Of a stretch of DNA of 64,000 nucleotides, positions 34,567 to 45,922 are shown piece by piece. The position numbers and the translations under genes are program-made. This stretch comes from Nematostella vectensis (lineage: Eukaryota > Cnidaria > Anthozoa > Actiniaria > Edwardsiidae). Below the pieces are notes generated by a model that saw only the letters and a list, made by a program, of their open reading frames with translations, made no database searches and had not been told where the DNA came from. Each line of letters opens with the position of its first letter. The first letter of the stretch is position 1. The DNA is taken from the NCBI RefSeq assembly GCF_932526225.1, contig NC_064044.1:9930050-9994049 (forward strand). The letters run 5' to 3'.

Positions 34567-35515
34567 AAATGGGGAAAATACCGCATGATAATGGATCGCA
34601 AATTGCATCTTTTCTTCAAAGAATGGTATCTTGCTGGGTTATAGTTATAGTTATCCTTTCATAAAATGACTTTAGTTAATTAAAGTAGATGGTTGGAATA
34701 ATATAGTTTGGTGATAATGACTGCAAAATGTACGTCTTTCTTTTACGAAAACAATTCTTCATTCTTTATAAAAAAAACTCCCCATTCAAGTATCTATCGG
34801 CCCATCTATGTGGCAGCTACGCCATCTGAAAATATCACAATATAACAGCCCCTGGGACTTGTTTTTCAATGTATCTTAGAATTTTAAATATTCTCAAGTA
34901 TTATGTTGCCTTTCATTCATAATTTATGATTGTTTTCCATCTTTTTCTTTTTTAACACTTTTATTTTATTAGGTTTTTTCAAAGCCCTAAAGTTACCCGA
35001 AATGTTAATTGAAGCATGAGGACCCGAAACTAACGTATAGAAAGAAAATGGAGAAAATACAACAGGATAATTGTGATCGAAAATTGAATCTTCTCTTCAA
35101 AGAAAGGTATCTCGCTGGGATACCTTAGTAGATAATAGAAATAATATGGATGCTGATTATGACTGCAAAATGCACGTTTCTAAAATTCATCCTACTTTTT
35201 AAAAATTCCCCATGATAAACTTGCCATAAGAAGGACCCCTTCAAGTATCTATCGGCCCTTCTATGTAGTAGGTACGCAATCTAAAAAACACACAATATAA
35301 CACCACCTGGGACTTGTTACTCGACGTATTTTTAGAATTTTTAGAACATTTTCAAATATCATTTTGCGTTTCTTTCCATCATTTTTTTTTGCATTTTTTT
35401 TAAACCCTCTCTACTTTCTTTCTCATTCTCATTTTATTTTCAAGGTATTTTCGAGTTGTACTGAATCCACGAAGTAACCCTTAAAGTTTCTTGAAAGCAT
35501 GGGGACCCGAAACTT
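34567..35515 (+). repeat. Diverged tandem duplication upstream of the discoidin gene
   Basis: 34567-35030 and 35046-35515 align along their length. Shared landmarks include tcttcaaagaa, gactgcaaaatg, caagtatctatcggccc, tgggacttgtt and gaccegaaact-like ends (gacccgaaact). It would lie in the 5' flank of the discoidin gene. No gene was recognised in it. Confidence 0.85.
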
Positions 35516-35714
35516 CGTAGTTATTTTCCAATCTCGTTTCCAGATCCCACGTTCCTTGTCGCGGCCTGACTAAGTGTTTTTACCAATCTCGTTTCCAGTC
35601 TTTTTACCATAATCATTTTTTTTTACTGTTTGCAATTCACTACAATAAGCATTAACATGTTCACAGTCTAGTAGTCTATTCCAATAACAGGAATCAAGGA
35701 ATTGTTGAGAAGAA

Positions 35715-35733
35715 GGGGGGGGGGGGGGGGGGG
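35715..35733. repeat. Poly-G tract (19 bases)
   Basis: Uninterrupted G run. Other long G/C runs are at 39738-39761 (C24), 57024-57039 (G16), 59730-59752 (G23) and 60500-60519 (G20). Confidence 0.95.
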
Positions 35734-35834
35734 TGGGAGAGATTGCGCCGAGATTGCGCCTGCGCATCCTCCATGTACAAGCATGTAACATACATGCGCC
35801 ATAGAGGAAGAAAGGATACACCACAACTCCGAGA

Positions 35835-35996
35835 GTCCATGTAAATGGGTAACACCCAGACAAGGGGACCGTGCAGATGGGATACAGCCAGACAGGGAGA
35901 CCATGCAGATGGGATACACCCAGACAGGGAGACCATGCAGATGGGATACACCCAGACAGGGAGACCATGCAGATGGGATACACCCAGACAGGGAGA
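35835..35996 (+). repeat. Small second array of the 32-bp minisatellite
   Basis: About five units of the same sequence as 29495-30636. It is followed by copy B of the flanking segment. Confidence 0.93.
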
Positions 35997-36507
35997 CCCA
36001 CTGGTAGTTTTCATAAGGATGATAAGATTTGGGCCACGGCCTCCCCCCTTCTTGATACTCCTTTTGGGATGGTGGGAGGGATTAGAAATTTCTTGCGGAT
36101 ATCATATGATAAGTATTTATCAGATGTCCATCCTGTTTGTGGTGATTGTCTTGATTCTCGTTTTATTGGAAACTCAAACTATCATGTTGACAAGTGCAAA
36201 GATTAACATTTAGCAATAAATATTGTGCCAAGTGCAAGTTGTAGCTTGTATTTTGTTCTGGTTCCTTTCTGATCGCTTACATTATAAATTATTATTAGAT
36301 AGTAAATAATTTATATAAATTATTTACTATCTATCAAAAGAGATCATAATGTGTCTTAAGCGGGCTCTATTTCTTGAGTTTGAGTAAAGGTTTCCAAGTA
36401 AATACAGTGAAATTTTTGTTTGCCCTCGTCGGTATAGTGTTGCGGTCTCATCTAGTAACTACTTTGCAATCGCTATTTACGTGAGTTAATTCTAGAACGC
36501 CCTTATT
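35997..36507 (+). repeat. Minisatellite-adjacent segment, copy B
   Basis: Diverged duplicate of 30637-31221, so the discoidin gene is bracketed by direct repeats. Within it, about 36284-36336 is a palindromic AT stretch (ataaattattta type) absent from copy A. Confidence 0.85.
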
Positions 36508-36675
36508 CGCATTCCATATTTCGCGTTAGTTTGAAAGATATGATTCGCGTTGGGAAAAATGTTTTCGCGGTACACCTGTGCTTTCATTGAATTTTCCAAG
36601 TTTTCAATTATCGAATTCCACAAAAAAATCTCACTCTGTTTTGACCAATGAGAGCGCGCGTAATTATCTATACTA

Positions 36676-37030
36676 ATGTCAAATTATTCAAATTCGGTAT
36701 CTCTGAAACGCCTCTGTCACTGGTGCAAACACGATGAGGATTTCTTCTTCACTTGCCAAATAATCAATGCATTTTGGATGGATATCAGCAAGTTCTTAGC
36801 TGTAAATTGGAACTGCTTTTGGTGTCCTGATTTAGAAACTGTTAACCTGGGTGTAACTTTTTCTGAGGATTCGTGCTCTGTTTTCCTAAACTATATCATA
36901 ATAGAAACCATCAGATATCTAATTTTCACCGCCAAACTCAATAACTTCATTCCTTCTGTGAAAATATTAACTAGTAAGGCAAAACTCATGTGCACATTAG
37001 AAGAGCATATAGCGAAAGAAAACAGCAGAC
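36676..37030 (+). mobile_element. Non-LTR retrotransposon C-terminal fragment
   Basis: The open frame includes LCHWCKHDEDFFFTCQIINA and FW, then IIIETIRYLIFTAKL. This matches the zinc-knuckle-like C-terminal region of L1/Jockey-type polyproteins (C-x2-C ... H/F-x4-C ... FW). Reverse transcriptase is absent. Confidence 0.6.
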
Positions 37031-37255
37031 GGACAGACGGGCAGGCGGCAAGAAGGGAAAAAGACGGAAAAAATAGACAGACGACGGGTGATTTTACAGC
37101 TTGAGCTCGACAAACTGCAAGGGTTCAAGCTCGCAGTGGTACTTGATTTTCCTTTATAAGAGCGGACCTTACAGTCGAGTGGGGGGCCCCTCCAAACCCC
37201 CCAATCCCCGTGACTACCGGCCTGTGTCATAAATGCCTTCATCACTGAGCGATCA
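37025..37255 (+). repeat. Dispersed repeat shared with lectin intron 2
   Basis: Contains cagacggac-rich sequence, acagcttgagct, ttacagtcgagtgggggg and cctgtgtcataaatgcc in the same order as in lectin intron 2, with substantial divergence. Confidence 0.8.
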
Positions 37256-38000
37256 ATTCAGAACTCCCCCAGCTAGTCGACTCGCATGCGTATGCCGCAT
37301 TTAGAAGAAACTAGCCGTAAAACCTAAAGCTGCTATTCGACGTTTCAATGCTTGTCTGGAAGTATGGTCTATTTCTTTTTTTTTTCTCCCACTTCGTCTG
37401 ATCTTGATCTGATGAAGTTCGACCCTTGGCCAATACGCTAGATCATCCCTCCCTCCCCTGCCCCTCACTCCCTCCCTCCCCCCTCCCCCCTCCCTCCTCT
37501 ATATTCTCGACGTTGTTGGGTGACATTTCAAGTGCCCTCACCCCTCCCCCCCCCCCCCATCCCCGGTGCATGACGCGTTGCGAGACACGAGACACCGGGG
37601 TAAATCGCCGACCTAGACATATTTAATACCTGCTTCTTTTTAAAAATGCCTAGAGAATCAATCTTTTGAGACACAAATCTCTGGTTAGTTTTACGTCTTT
37701 GTGTGAAAGTTTTTTAACAAAACTCGGTAGGTGTCAATTTTTTTCAATTCAATTCAATTAGTTTATTTGGCACCTTTTCATCTTTGATTCACGGGCGTTG
37801 CTCAAAATACATTCAAATTGAAGAACAAAATTTACAATTGATTTTCAATTTTATTTCTATTTACAATAAATTATCTATCATCGTACTTTGTAGCGATGTC
37901 ATTTTAAAGTTCTCATTGCAAAGCACTTTCCTTATTGTTGTTGCTTCCCAAACAAATTGAGCAATTTTTTTTTGGTTGCACTCTCCTGTTTCAAACTTAT
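37256..38000. other. No gene; retroelement tail
   Basis: Pyrimidine-rich C tracts (37440-37560). At 37745-37790 there is an (ATTCA)n stretch beside agtttatttggcac, which resembles the 3' end of a non-LTR element on the minus strand. No coding exon was recognised. Confidence 0.45.
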
Positions 38001-38400
38001 CACCTTCAAAAATGCCATGTAGGTGTTAAGAGGGATGCAACATTAAAGATCACGTGGGAAAACATTTATATCTCTTGAAAGAAACATTGTTTCACAACCA
38101 AACTCGGTAGCGTCAACAAGGGTTCAACAATATGGTCAGGTGATTGTGACCTCATAAATGACGTCACTAGAAGCAAAATATGCTGACGTCATCAAAATAA
38201 AATTAAAACATTCATATATCACACGAAAGAAACCAAACTTGGCAGGTGTCATGTTTGTGTCAAGAGGGTGCAAAAATATGATCACGTGATTTGTGACGTC
38301 ATCGATGACGTCACTTAAAGCAAAACTATTCCGATTTCATTAAGAACAAAAATATTTATGAATATTCATGATCTCATGAACGAAACATCATATGCCAACC
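38000..38400. repeat. Degenerate tandem repeat with paired TGACGTCA palindromes
   Basis: At least two diverged modules of about 150 bp share gaaagaaac, ccaaact-ggyaggtgtc, caagrgg, tgatcacgtgatt and tgacgtcat. The core atgacgtcacttaaagcaaa carries CRE-like palindromes. Confidence 0.55.
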
Positions 38401-38642
38401 AATCTTTGTCAATCATGCCAAACATGCTTATAAAATAAACCCTCCAAGCACATATATTAATTCAATGAGTTCTCAGTTTAAAGTGTTTTTTTTTTCAGAT
38501 AAATTGATAATAATTCAGACGTTTATTTAGAAATACTAAGGTTATTAAAAAACGCATTGAACCAACGTTACCCCAGGGCTTATAAAAACTTCTTGACCTC
38601 ACGGAGATTTTATTCCGATTATATCTCTTTTTAATTAAACAG

Positions 38643-38771
38643 TTGATTCAAACAACGGATATGAAGAGATGCGATTGCCATAAATACTTCAATATGCGAA
38701 GGTTCTACTGGACTTCAGAGGAACGAAAATTACGAAAAGGAAGAAGAATTTCAGGAAGGCCTTTCAAGGTG
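38643..38771 (+). CDS. Candidate orphan internal exon, 43 codons
   Basis: An open stretch lies between a good acceptor (tctttttaattaaacag|TTG) and a good donor (AAGGTG|GTGAGT). It is phase 0 at both ends and encodes a basic peptide including RCDCHKYFNMRRFYWTSEER and KGRRISGRPFK, the latter AT-hook-like. No partner exon could be identified, so it may be a chance match or an exon of a gene whose other exons were not recognised. Confidence 0.3.
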
Positions 38772-41700
38772 GTGAGTATACGACCATGTCATGCATTTTT
38801 TTCCATTTTCTCAATATTCGTCCAAATTTTAAAAAGATGTTTTATTCTGGGTTGGTAAGAAACTTGTCCATGGTCAACCCTGATTGCCTCAGTTCGTAAA
38901 AATTCTTATGTTTTGACCGCGAACTTTTGGAACCTCTTTTTATCGTGTTTAATATCTTTAGCGCCATGATTCATGATCTGACTATTTCTCTAAGACAAGC
39001 TAGATAAACGTAAAAATAAATATTTTGTATACTGTGATCTGATAAAGCAAGACAATTTTAGTACATGACTGAATGATTAAGATCTTCTTCTGTCCCTGCT
39101 ATTTGGTACGTTGGACGTCCTCATACAAGCATTTAGTTCCCAGCATTACGTTAAACAACCGTGTAAATAGTTAACTAATAGACCACAAGACAAGGGAAAT
39201 GTTGGGGAAACTACTCCACAGCACACCTTCTAAAGATGGTGTAGATCGCCAACATTGTAAGACCATATGTTATATTTTGGTTCAGTGTTGATTTGTGGAG
39301 CTCCAAATATACCGTATAGACCAACAAGACTGAACTTTATTAAAGCTATTTGATCCGACTTGCGTCACGGTAATTTGCGTTTGTTTTGATTATTCAAAAC
39401 TCTCATCATTTTTGTCTAGATACAACTTTCCCTGTATTATTTGATAGTTCAAGAACAGAACAGAGCTGTTATAATTGAGGGATGGATTGGAATTCATCGT
39501 GATTCAAACGGATTTAATTCACTAATATGCTAATATGATGAACATTATTGCAATAGTGTTCCATAGCCTACGAAACCATGGTTCACGCATGTCGGATCAA
39601 CGGGACTTAAAGTTTGGCATAACGTGCAGAAAAATAACGGGAGTTGTTTTGCTTGTTTGGTCGTTTGGACATGTCTGAATTCTCTTGGGAGATAATAGTC
39701 TTATACGGGGATGGGTTGTTATCGGGCATTTCACGTGCCCCCCCCCCCCCCCCCCCCCCCCTTTCCCTGGTCAGATGCCCGTTTCCCACTTGCTCCCTCT
39801 ATAAGCTCACGCATTTAGTTTTTAACGGAGAGCCCAACCGTATAATTGGATTACGATTGTCTCGGAAAAAGTAAAATGCGTCTAAAGCGTTTATGCGTGT
39901 TCCGCATCTTAAAGCTTTTCAACATACTTATCAGCTGTTCTATCTGGAGCCATGTTCTACTGATAAACCTGTGGCCTTTTGGTAAAATATCAAAATTAAC
40001 AACTGCTTTAAACTACATGTACGCTCAATACTGTATCTTAATTTTTTTACAGATAACTCAGGCAATTTTTTATATGATATCTGATATTATTTCCTTCAAT
40101 TGTCTTTTCTTTGTCCACAGATTTTCAATCATAATCGTTTAAACATTTCGAAATCTGATGTGAATCTGTTCTTTTCTTTATGCACAAACTCATTGCTTTC
40201 TGTTACGTGTCTTGGGTTTCTGTATTGTTATCCTTTCACAGAATGCCTCTTTTATAATTTAACATGTTACCATCATTCTTTTCGCACACAATAATCTTTA
40301 CCACAGCCTTTACATGTACTTTGTGTTGAGGTTTTCGCTTTTCTAGTATATGACGCACGCTTGTGTTTCAATTGTAATGCATTTGCGCGCGCTCTTGCGA
40401 CAAAACACGTGAAAATACTAAATGCTTTATTCGCTTTAAAGTTATACTCTCTTTATATTGAAGTTTCTAATCCAATCATTTACTCTCCGCGCTAATCCCC
40501 ATTCGTGCAACTTCATTGCTTCGCATCTAATCAAGCCAAAAAAAACAATTAGGAAATCATTTGAGCGGCTTGTGTTATAAGTGAGATGTTTTGTCGTGGC
40601 GGTTTGCAAATCGGAAACCTGTACTCCACTGAGAAAGTGTTTCAGAATAAAACTTGGTGTCAATGATCTGAGGACTCGTAGTTTCAGAAGGCATAGCTGA
40701 ATTTTGCAATAAGAGCTCACAATGGAAAACAGCAGGAATACTCGACGACACAGGTAAACATGGAACGTAATGCCCTTATTAGTATTTGTGTGCGCTAAGT
40801 TAGCTTAGATTTAGCAAATGGAGGCAAAATGAGACAGCGGATTCTGCTGGTCCATGAACTCCTCTGGAACACATAGGCATATGGCTGGGTTGTGCAAGAG
40901 AAAATTTAATGAACGAGGTATCATCAGAGAAGATATTGGATGTCAAAATATCAAAAGATGATAACCGCGCTTAAAAACAATGCAAAAAAAGAAAAAATAG
41001 AGGTTTTTATAAAAAAAAAAGACTTTGTGCCTTTGGCTGGCGTAGTAATATGACTTTTTCATATTGCGCGAAAAAAAAGTGTTCCATGCCTGTTACAGCG
41101 TCCAATTATTTTTAACTTGTGGTTAACAAGAGATTAATCTCCGAGTCGTAATGAATCTGCTCTACGACCATCATGTATGCTTGTTTTTGCGTCATCCTTA
41201 GATATAGAAAAAAGTCAAATGGACAACGAGCACTGAGTGAAGAAGAGGTCTGAATGGAACGGTAGAAAGAAGGCTATTGGAATGCACCGCTTTTAATTGC
41301 ATAAATATTTTTATCTTAATTTTTGTAGCGAGAACGGCATCAATAATTCACCACCCAAATCAACGCTGTTTTCACTGTGAATTTCCCCTCCAGCGATCAA
41401 TTTCGCTTGTTTTCTTTGAAGAAAAATATTAATATGATTTCAGTTATGCGCGCTTTCATGTTTACTCTGAAAAAAGCTGTTGATGGTTATGTACAGCTCA
41501 TCCATAGAATCAGAAAAGATGTTTGATTTAAACGTGCTCATCTCCGCTGTTTTGGTAGAACTAGAAAAACAGCTAGCTTCATGTGAGTGTTGTTTAATAA
41601 CAAATACTAGGTAAGGCTTGCTATTTATCATGCTACACAATTTTGTTTTTGTGCCTTAAGCGGTCCTGTTTTTTAACGCCTGTCATTTTACCGTTTTCCC

Positions 41701-42150
41701 CCTTATTCGCTGTACCAAAAAGCCTCCGTCTTGTCTGGCGTAGCCAGAGAATCTTTTAGCGTATTTAAATTAATCTTCATAAACCTTTAAGTACTTAAAT
41801 TTAGTGAAATATTTTTCATGTCTGAGTGGAACAGTTTTTAAAAAAGCTCTCATTCTCCTTAAACAGTACACTTACGAAATTGGACGGTACCTAAGCCGAT
41901 TATACTTGTGACGATCATGAACAAGCACCGTACCATATTAACCGGTTTTGCACCCTAAAATAAGAACGCCCATCTTTTAGTCTGTTTTGCTTAAATTAAA
42001 GTGATACCTCTTGGAAGGGTCTAGAGCTGTGATGATATATAGCTGTCTCGAGAAAATAGGTTTAAACGAGAGTTAAACGTTTCTTTTATGTATTTGCTAA
42101 GCTTAAAAGCTCACATATGATAATCCCGTCCTCATCAAAGCATTATAAGA
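38772..42150. other. Intergenic stretch, no gene recognised
   Basis: AT-rich. A 24-base C run lies at 39738-39761. Short open frames (for example 39846-40142 + and 40442-40720 -) show no recognisable domain or consistent splice context. Confidence 0.4.
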
Positions 42151-42151
42151 A

Positions 42152-43160
42152 CCTCACCTCACCTAACCTCACCTCACCTCACCTCACCGCACCGCGCCTC
42201 GCCTCATCTTCATCCCACCTCACCTCACCTCACCCCACCTCACTCCACCCCACCCCACCCCACCCCACCTCACCTCACCCTCACCTCACCTCACCTCACC
42301 TCACCTCACCTCACCTCACCTCACCTCACCTCACCTCACCTCACCTCACCTCACCTCACCTCACCTCACCTCACCTCACCTCACCTCACCTCACCTCACC
42401 TCACCTCACCTCACCTCACCTCACCTCACCTCACCTCACCTCGCCTCACCTAACCTAACCTAACCTCACCTCACCTCACCGCACCGCGCCTCGCCTCATC
42501 TTCATCACCTCACCTCACCTCACCTCACCTCACCTCACCTCACCTCACCTCACCTCACCTCACCTCACCTCACCTCACCTCACCTCACCTCACCTCACCT
42601 CACCTCACCTCACCTCACCTCACCTCACCTCACCTCACCTCACCTCACCTCACCTCACCTCACCTCACCTCACCTCACCTCACCTCACCTCACCTCACCT
42701 CACCTCACCTCACCTCACCTCACCTCACCTCACCTCACCTCACCTCACCTCACCGCACCGCGCCTCGCCTCATCTTCATCCCACCTCACCTCACCTCACC
42801 TCACCTCACCCCACCTCACTCCACCCCACCCCACCCCACCCCACCCCACCCCACCCCACCCCACCCCACCCCACCTCACCTCACCCTCACCTCACCTCAC
42901 CTCACCTCACCTCACCTCACCTCACCTCACCTCACCTCACCTCACCTCACCTCACCTCGCCTCGCCTCGCCTCACCTCACCTTAACTCACCTTACCTCAC
43001 CTCACCTCACCTCACCTCACCTCACCTCACCTCACCTTAACTCACCTCACCTCACCTCACCTCACCTCGCCTCGCCTCGCCTCGCCTCACCTTAACTCAC
43101 CTCACCTCACCTCACCTTTACCTCATCTAAACCTTTAGCTTATCCTCGCCTCGCCTCGCA
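42152..43160 (+). repeat. (CCTCA)n pentanucleotide array, about 1 kb
   Basis: Tandem CCTCA with variants CCCCA, CCTCG and CCTAA. A block containing accgcaccgcgcctcgcctc followed by atcttcatc recurs three times (about 42185, 42477, 42750), so higher-order copies exist. It reads open in one frame only because the unit lacks stops. Confidence 0.97.
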
Positions 43161-44900
43161 GATGTTCTATGTACCTGTTATTCCATGCTTATCTCGCATG
43201 GTCTGCATAACTCCGACCTCACAAGATATCAATATTCAAACTAAACTTCAACTGCAATCTCATATAACCTAATGTCTCGCTCCAAATGTAATCGTTAATG
43301 ACATCATTGCATTTTTAGTATTTTCTTACTTCTTTCTAATTTCGTTCATCCATATCTGCTGCATTAGTCTTTTTCCCGTCGTTCTTTTTTTCCACAATGT
43401 ATTTCCCCCTTCAATCCGAACAAATTCTCAAAATAATTCAAAATTACCCTAAGGGCAAATCAAATCCCTAACAAAACCAACAGCTTTGCGTAAGCCTCTC
43501 ATCTCTATATAAGGTCTGATGACATAACACGCCTTTCCCCACTTAAACTTGATGATGACGCGGTAATCTACAAAATTCCACGATCAAAGGTTCCGATCAA
43601 ACGTTGTATTGCTGGAACAGTCTTCGCGTGAGATCTCTAAGCGCCATTTGCCGCTCTGATCGGCTTCTCTCAGGTAGGGATCCGTGATCGCTGTTTCATA
43701 TGCTATGCTTGTATTGTGTATGAAATTGCGTTTTCCAAATAAATTATCATCTGTAGGACATTCTACTCACAATAATCGTAAGTAACATCGTAATGAAAAA
43801 TATCCTGGTGGCTGGGATGAAAAAAGAAGGCAAAGACTTCGAGACTTTGGCAAATGCAGAAATCCACTGAGACGATTTTACGGCTCTTAGAAACTATAAA
43901 ATCATTATTTTAACTGCTGTATTCGTTTTTATACTTAAAGAAAATGCGAAACATGAAATACATAAATAAATACTACTAAACATAACACTTGAAAAATGCT
44001 TGTTTAAGCATCCCTAAATCAACAGCTCTAATCCATTTTGATATCTCGACAAATATTAGATTAAAGACCTTAGATAAGCAAAAAATAGCAGAGAGAATTA
44101 AAACTATCAAATGATTCGCAAAAGATTCGAAATTCCTATTCCGTGTTTTAGATCAAATTGTTTATGTAAGAGCATCATCGTTCAAATCAGCATTATTCCT
44201 CACCAAGGCGCCGGCTTTGAACTTTTTGTTCCTGTTTACCTTTTTTCCGTGGCGTTTCGTGTTTAGTTTAGAGAAAAAAGCGTTGTTGCTGTAGCGAATG
44301 CCGAGAGCTTTTCTATAAAGGCGAAGAGAGTTTTAGAGCAGAAATCGCATTAATATATAAAAGCAGCATTGAGCTGGTAATTTACACCCATTTGTAAAAT
44401 CCTGCAAATTTCTTCCATAGATACATGTAGACAACACTGAATATCCTGTGTTTTATCCTAAGTTATTGCACTACGGGATATTATTTTGAAACCGGGGTTA
44501 AAGACTTCCGCATGGCAATAAAAAAGCCAGCTTCACTCTTATATTATATTCAAACAACAATTGAGTCACACGACATGCTTAAGGTTGGCTCGGCTGGAGT
44601 GAGTCAGGTGAGTTTTTTATCCTTATCTTTGTCAAACAGTTCGTTATCAAAAAGTATTTAGTTTTCTTGTATTTCTACACATATGTTTATCATCATGCTG
44701 CTTTTAATAGGAATTGCGGTGTTTATGAAATACCGGAATTCCTTTATCGCTAGCTAGTGTTTTGCACGGTGTTTTACTTTTTAAGCCACAAAAAAGGTTC
44801 CATTTTCCAAAAATCTATTTGAACCCTTTCTCTTCGCTAGTTAACATTTCACATTTATTTAATTCGTGAATACTTAATAAATCAACTTGACGCTAAGGAA
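43161..44900. other. Intergenic stretch with a possible TATA element
   Basis: No gene was recognised. A TATA-like tatataaaagcagc motif lies at about 44352-44365 on the plus strand with no coding sequence attributable to it. Confidence 0.35.
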
Positions 44901-44914
44901 TTGCTCATATGTAA

Positions 44915-44916
<2 letters not shown>

Positions 44917-44996
<80 letters not shown>

Positions 44997-45162
44997 ATGG
45001 TTGAAGACTTTCATAGAAAGTGCTCAATACTCGAAAGTAGAGCGGTGTATAGTGTTGGTTTGAGAAAAAAATACAAACTACATAGGTTTCCCTACAGGTC
45101 TGTTTCGTGGTTGCCCACTCTGTAGGGAAACCTATGTAGTTTGTATTTTTTTCTCAAACCAA

Positions 45163-45206
<44 letters not shown>

Positions 45207-45432
45207 ATGGTTGAAGGCTTTCATAGAAAGTGCTCAATACTCGAAAGTAGAGCGGTGTATAGTGTTGGTTTGAGAAAAATACAAACTACATAGGTTTCCC
45301 TACAGGTCTGTTTCGTGGTTGCCCACTCATCAGGGGATTTTCCTCAAACCAACACTATACACCGCTCTACTTTCGAGTATTGAGCACTTTCTATGAAAGC
45401 CTTCAACCATCATTTTATATATATATATATAT
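44917..45432. mobile_element. (TA)n-bounded inverted-repeat retroelement or retrozyme relic
   Basis: Three (TA)n tracts (44917-44991, about 45166-45200, 45415-45432) bracket two copies of a unit of about 209 bp starting aaaatgatggttgaag. Copy 1 contains a perfect hairpin of 46-49 bp (45048-45096 with 45121-45169, 24-base loop). Copy 2 has a perfect 74-bp inverted repeat (45201-45274 with 45343-45416). The 68-base loop of copy 2 contains a complete hammerhead ribozyme core on the minus strand. Tandem hammerhead-bearing units are known from Penelope-like element terminal repeats and animal retrozymes. No protein-coding part is present, so the class is inferred from the ribozyme. Confidence 0.7.
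45293..45351 (-). ncRNA. Hammerhead ribozyme (minimal, short stem III)
   Basis: On the minus strand the invariant box CUGAUGA (45333-45327) is followed by stem II GUGG-GCAA-CCAC with a GNRA tetraloop (45326-45315), GAAA (45314-45311), then a short stem III (CAG pairing with CUG, closed by the A-U pair of the core) and the cleavage triplet GUA (45303-45301). Cleavage is predicted between 45301 and 45300. Stem I is UCCC/GGGA next to the core, then an internal loop, then possible GGUU/AACC and the outer 74-bp stem. All core nucleotides needed for catalysis are present. The short stem III is typical of Penelope-like and retrozyme hammerheads, which often act as dimers. Confidence 0.82.
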
Positions 45433-45811
45433 AAGTCCACACGAGGGCACTATTATTTTGTGAATTCATATACTCAGATACAATTTTTTATTCATGGTTT
45501 CTATCATATCAAGAATTTTTAGCCAAAAATTGTCGATTTTCCCAGACGCGGTCACTTCCATATAAGGAAACCAATAGATTCCTTATTTGGAAAACCTGCA
45601 CGATTCTTGTCATTTCTAGGGCTGGCCGTACTGCAGGTGCTTCGCAAACTTTGTGAATTGTATTCAGAAGAGAAAAACAGTGACTGTGGCCATCTTTAGT
45701 CAATGGAGAAAGCTTCTGAAAAGAAACTAAAATTCCTAGGTACCAGACCCCTAAATCGACAACGGTTTCTTCATATGTAAAAAAAAAAATAACCATACAT
45801 AAAAATGAACA

Positions 45812-45922
45812 CAAGTTAAGAAAGCTTTAGCAATCTTGTTTATTTACCTCTAAACGTTCACACGGCGTTCAGAGACCAGGATTCAGCCATTTATACGTTA
45901 CCCATGAACTACTGCGGGTTAA
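45812..45922 (-). repeat. Dispersed repeat with unoccupied MITE site
   Basis: In reverse orientation it matches lectin intron 1 on both sides of the fold-back MITE (gggtaacgtataaat and gtgtgaacgtttagag) but has a single ccagg (45876-45880) where the lectin copies hold the MITE between two cctgg. An adjoining 101-codon minus-strand frame (45509-45814) is unrecognised. Confidence 0.85.

Noticed and set aside
42117-42458. Thr-Ser-Pro-His-Leu repeat protein
   Set aside because: Translation of the (CCTCA)n array; no independent coding evidence.
45509-45814. 101-codon minus-strand frame as a gene
   Set aside because: No recognised domain or splice partner; it adjoins a dispersed repeat. Noted only in the repeat entry.
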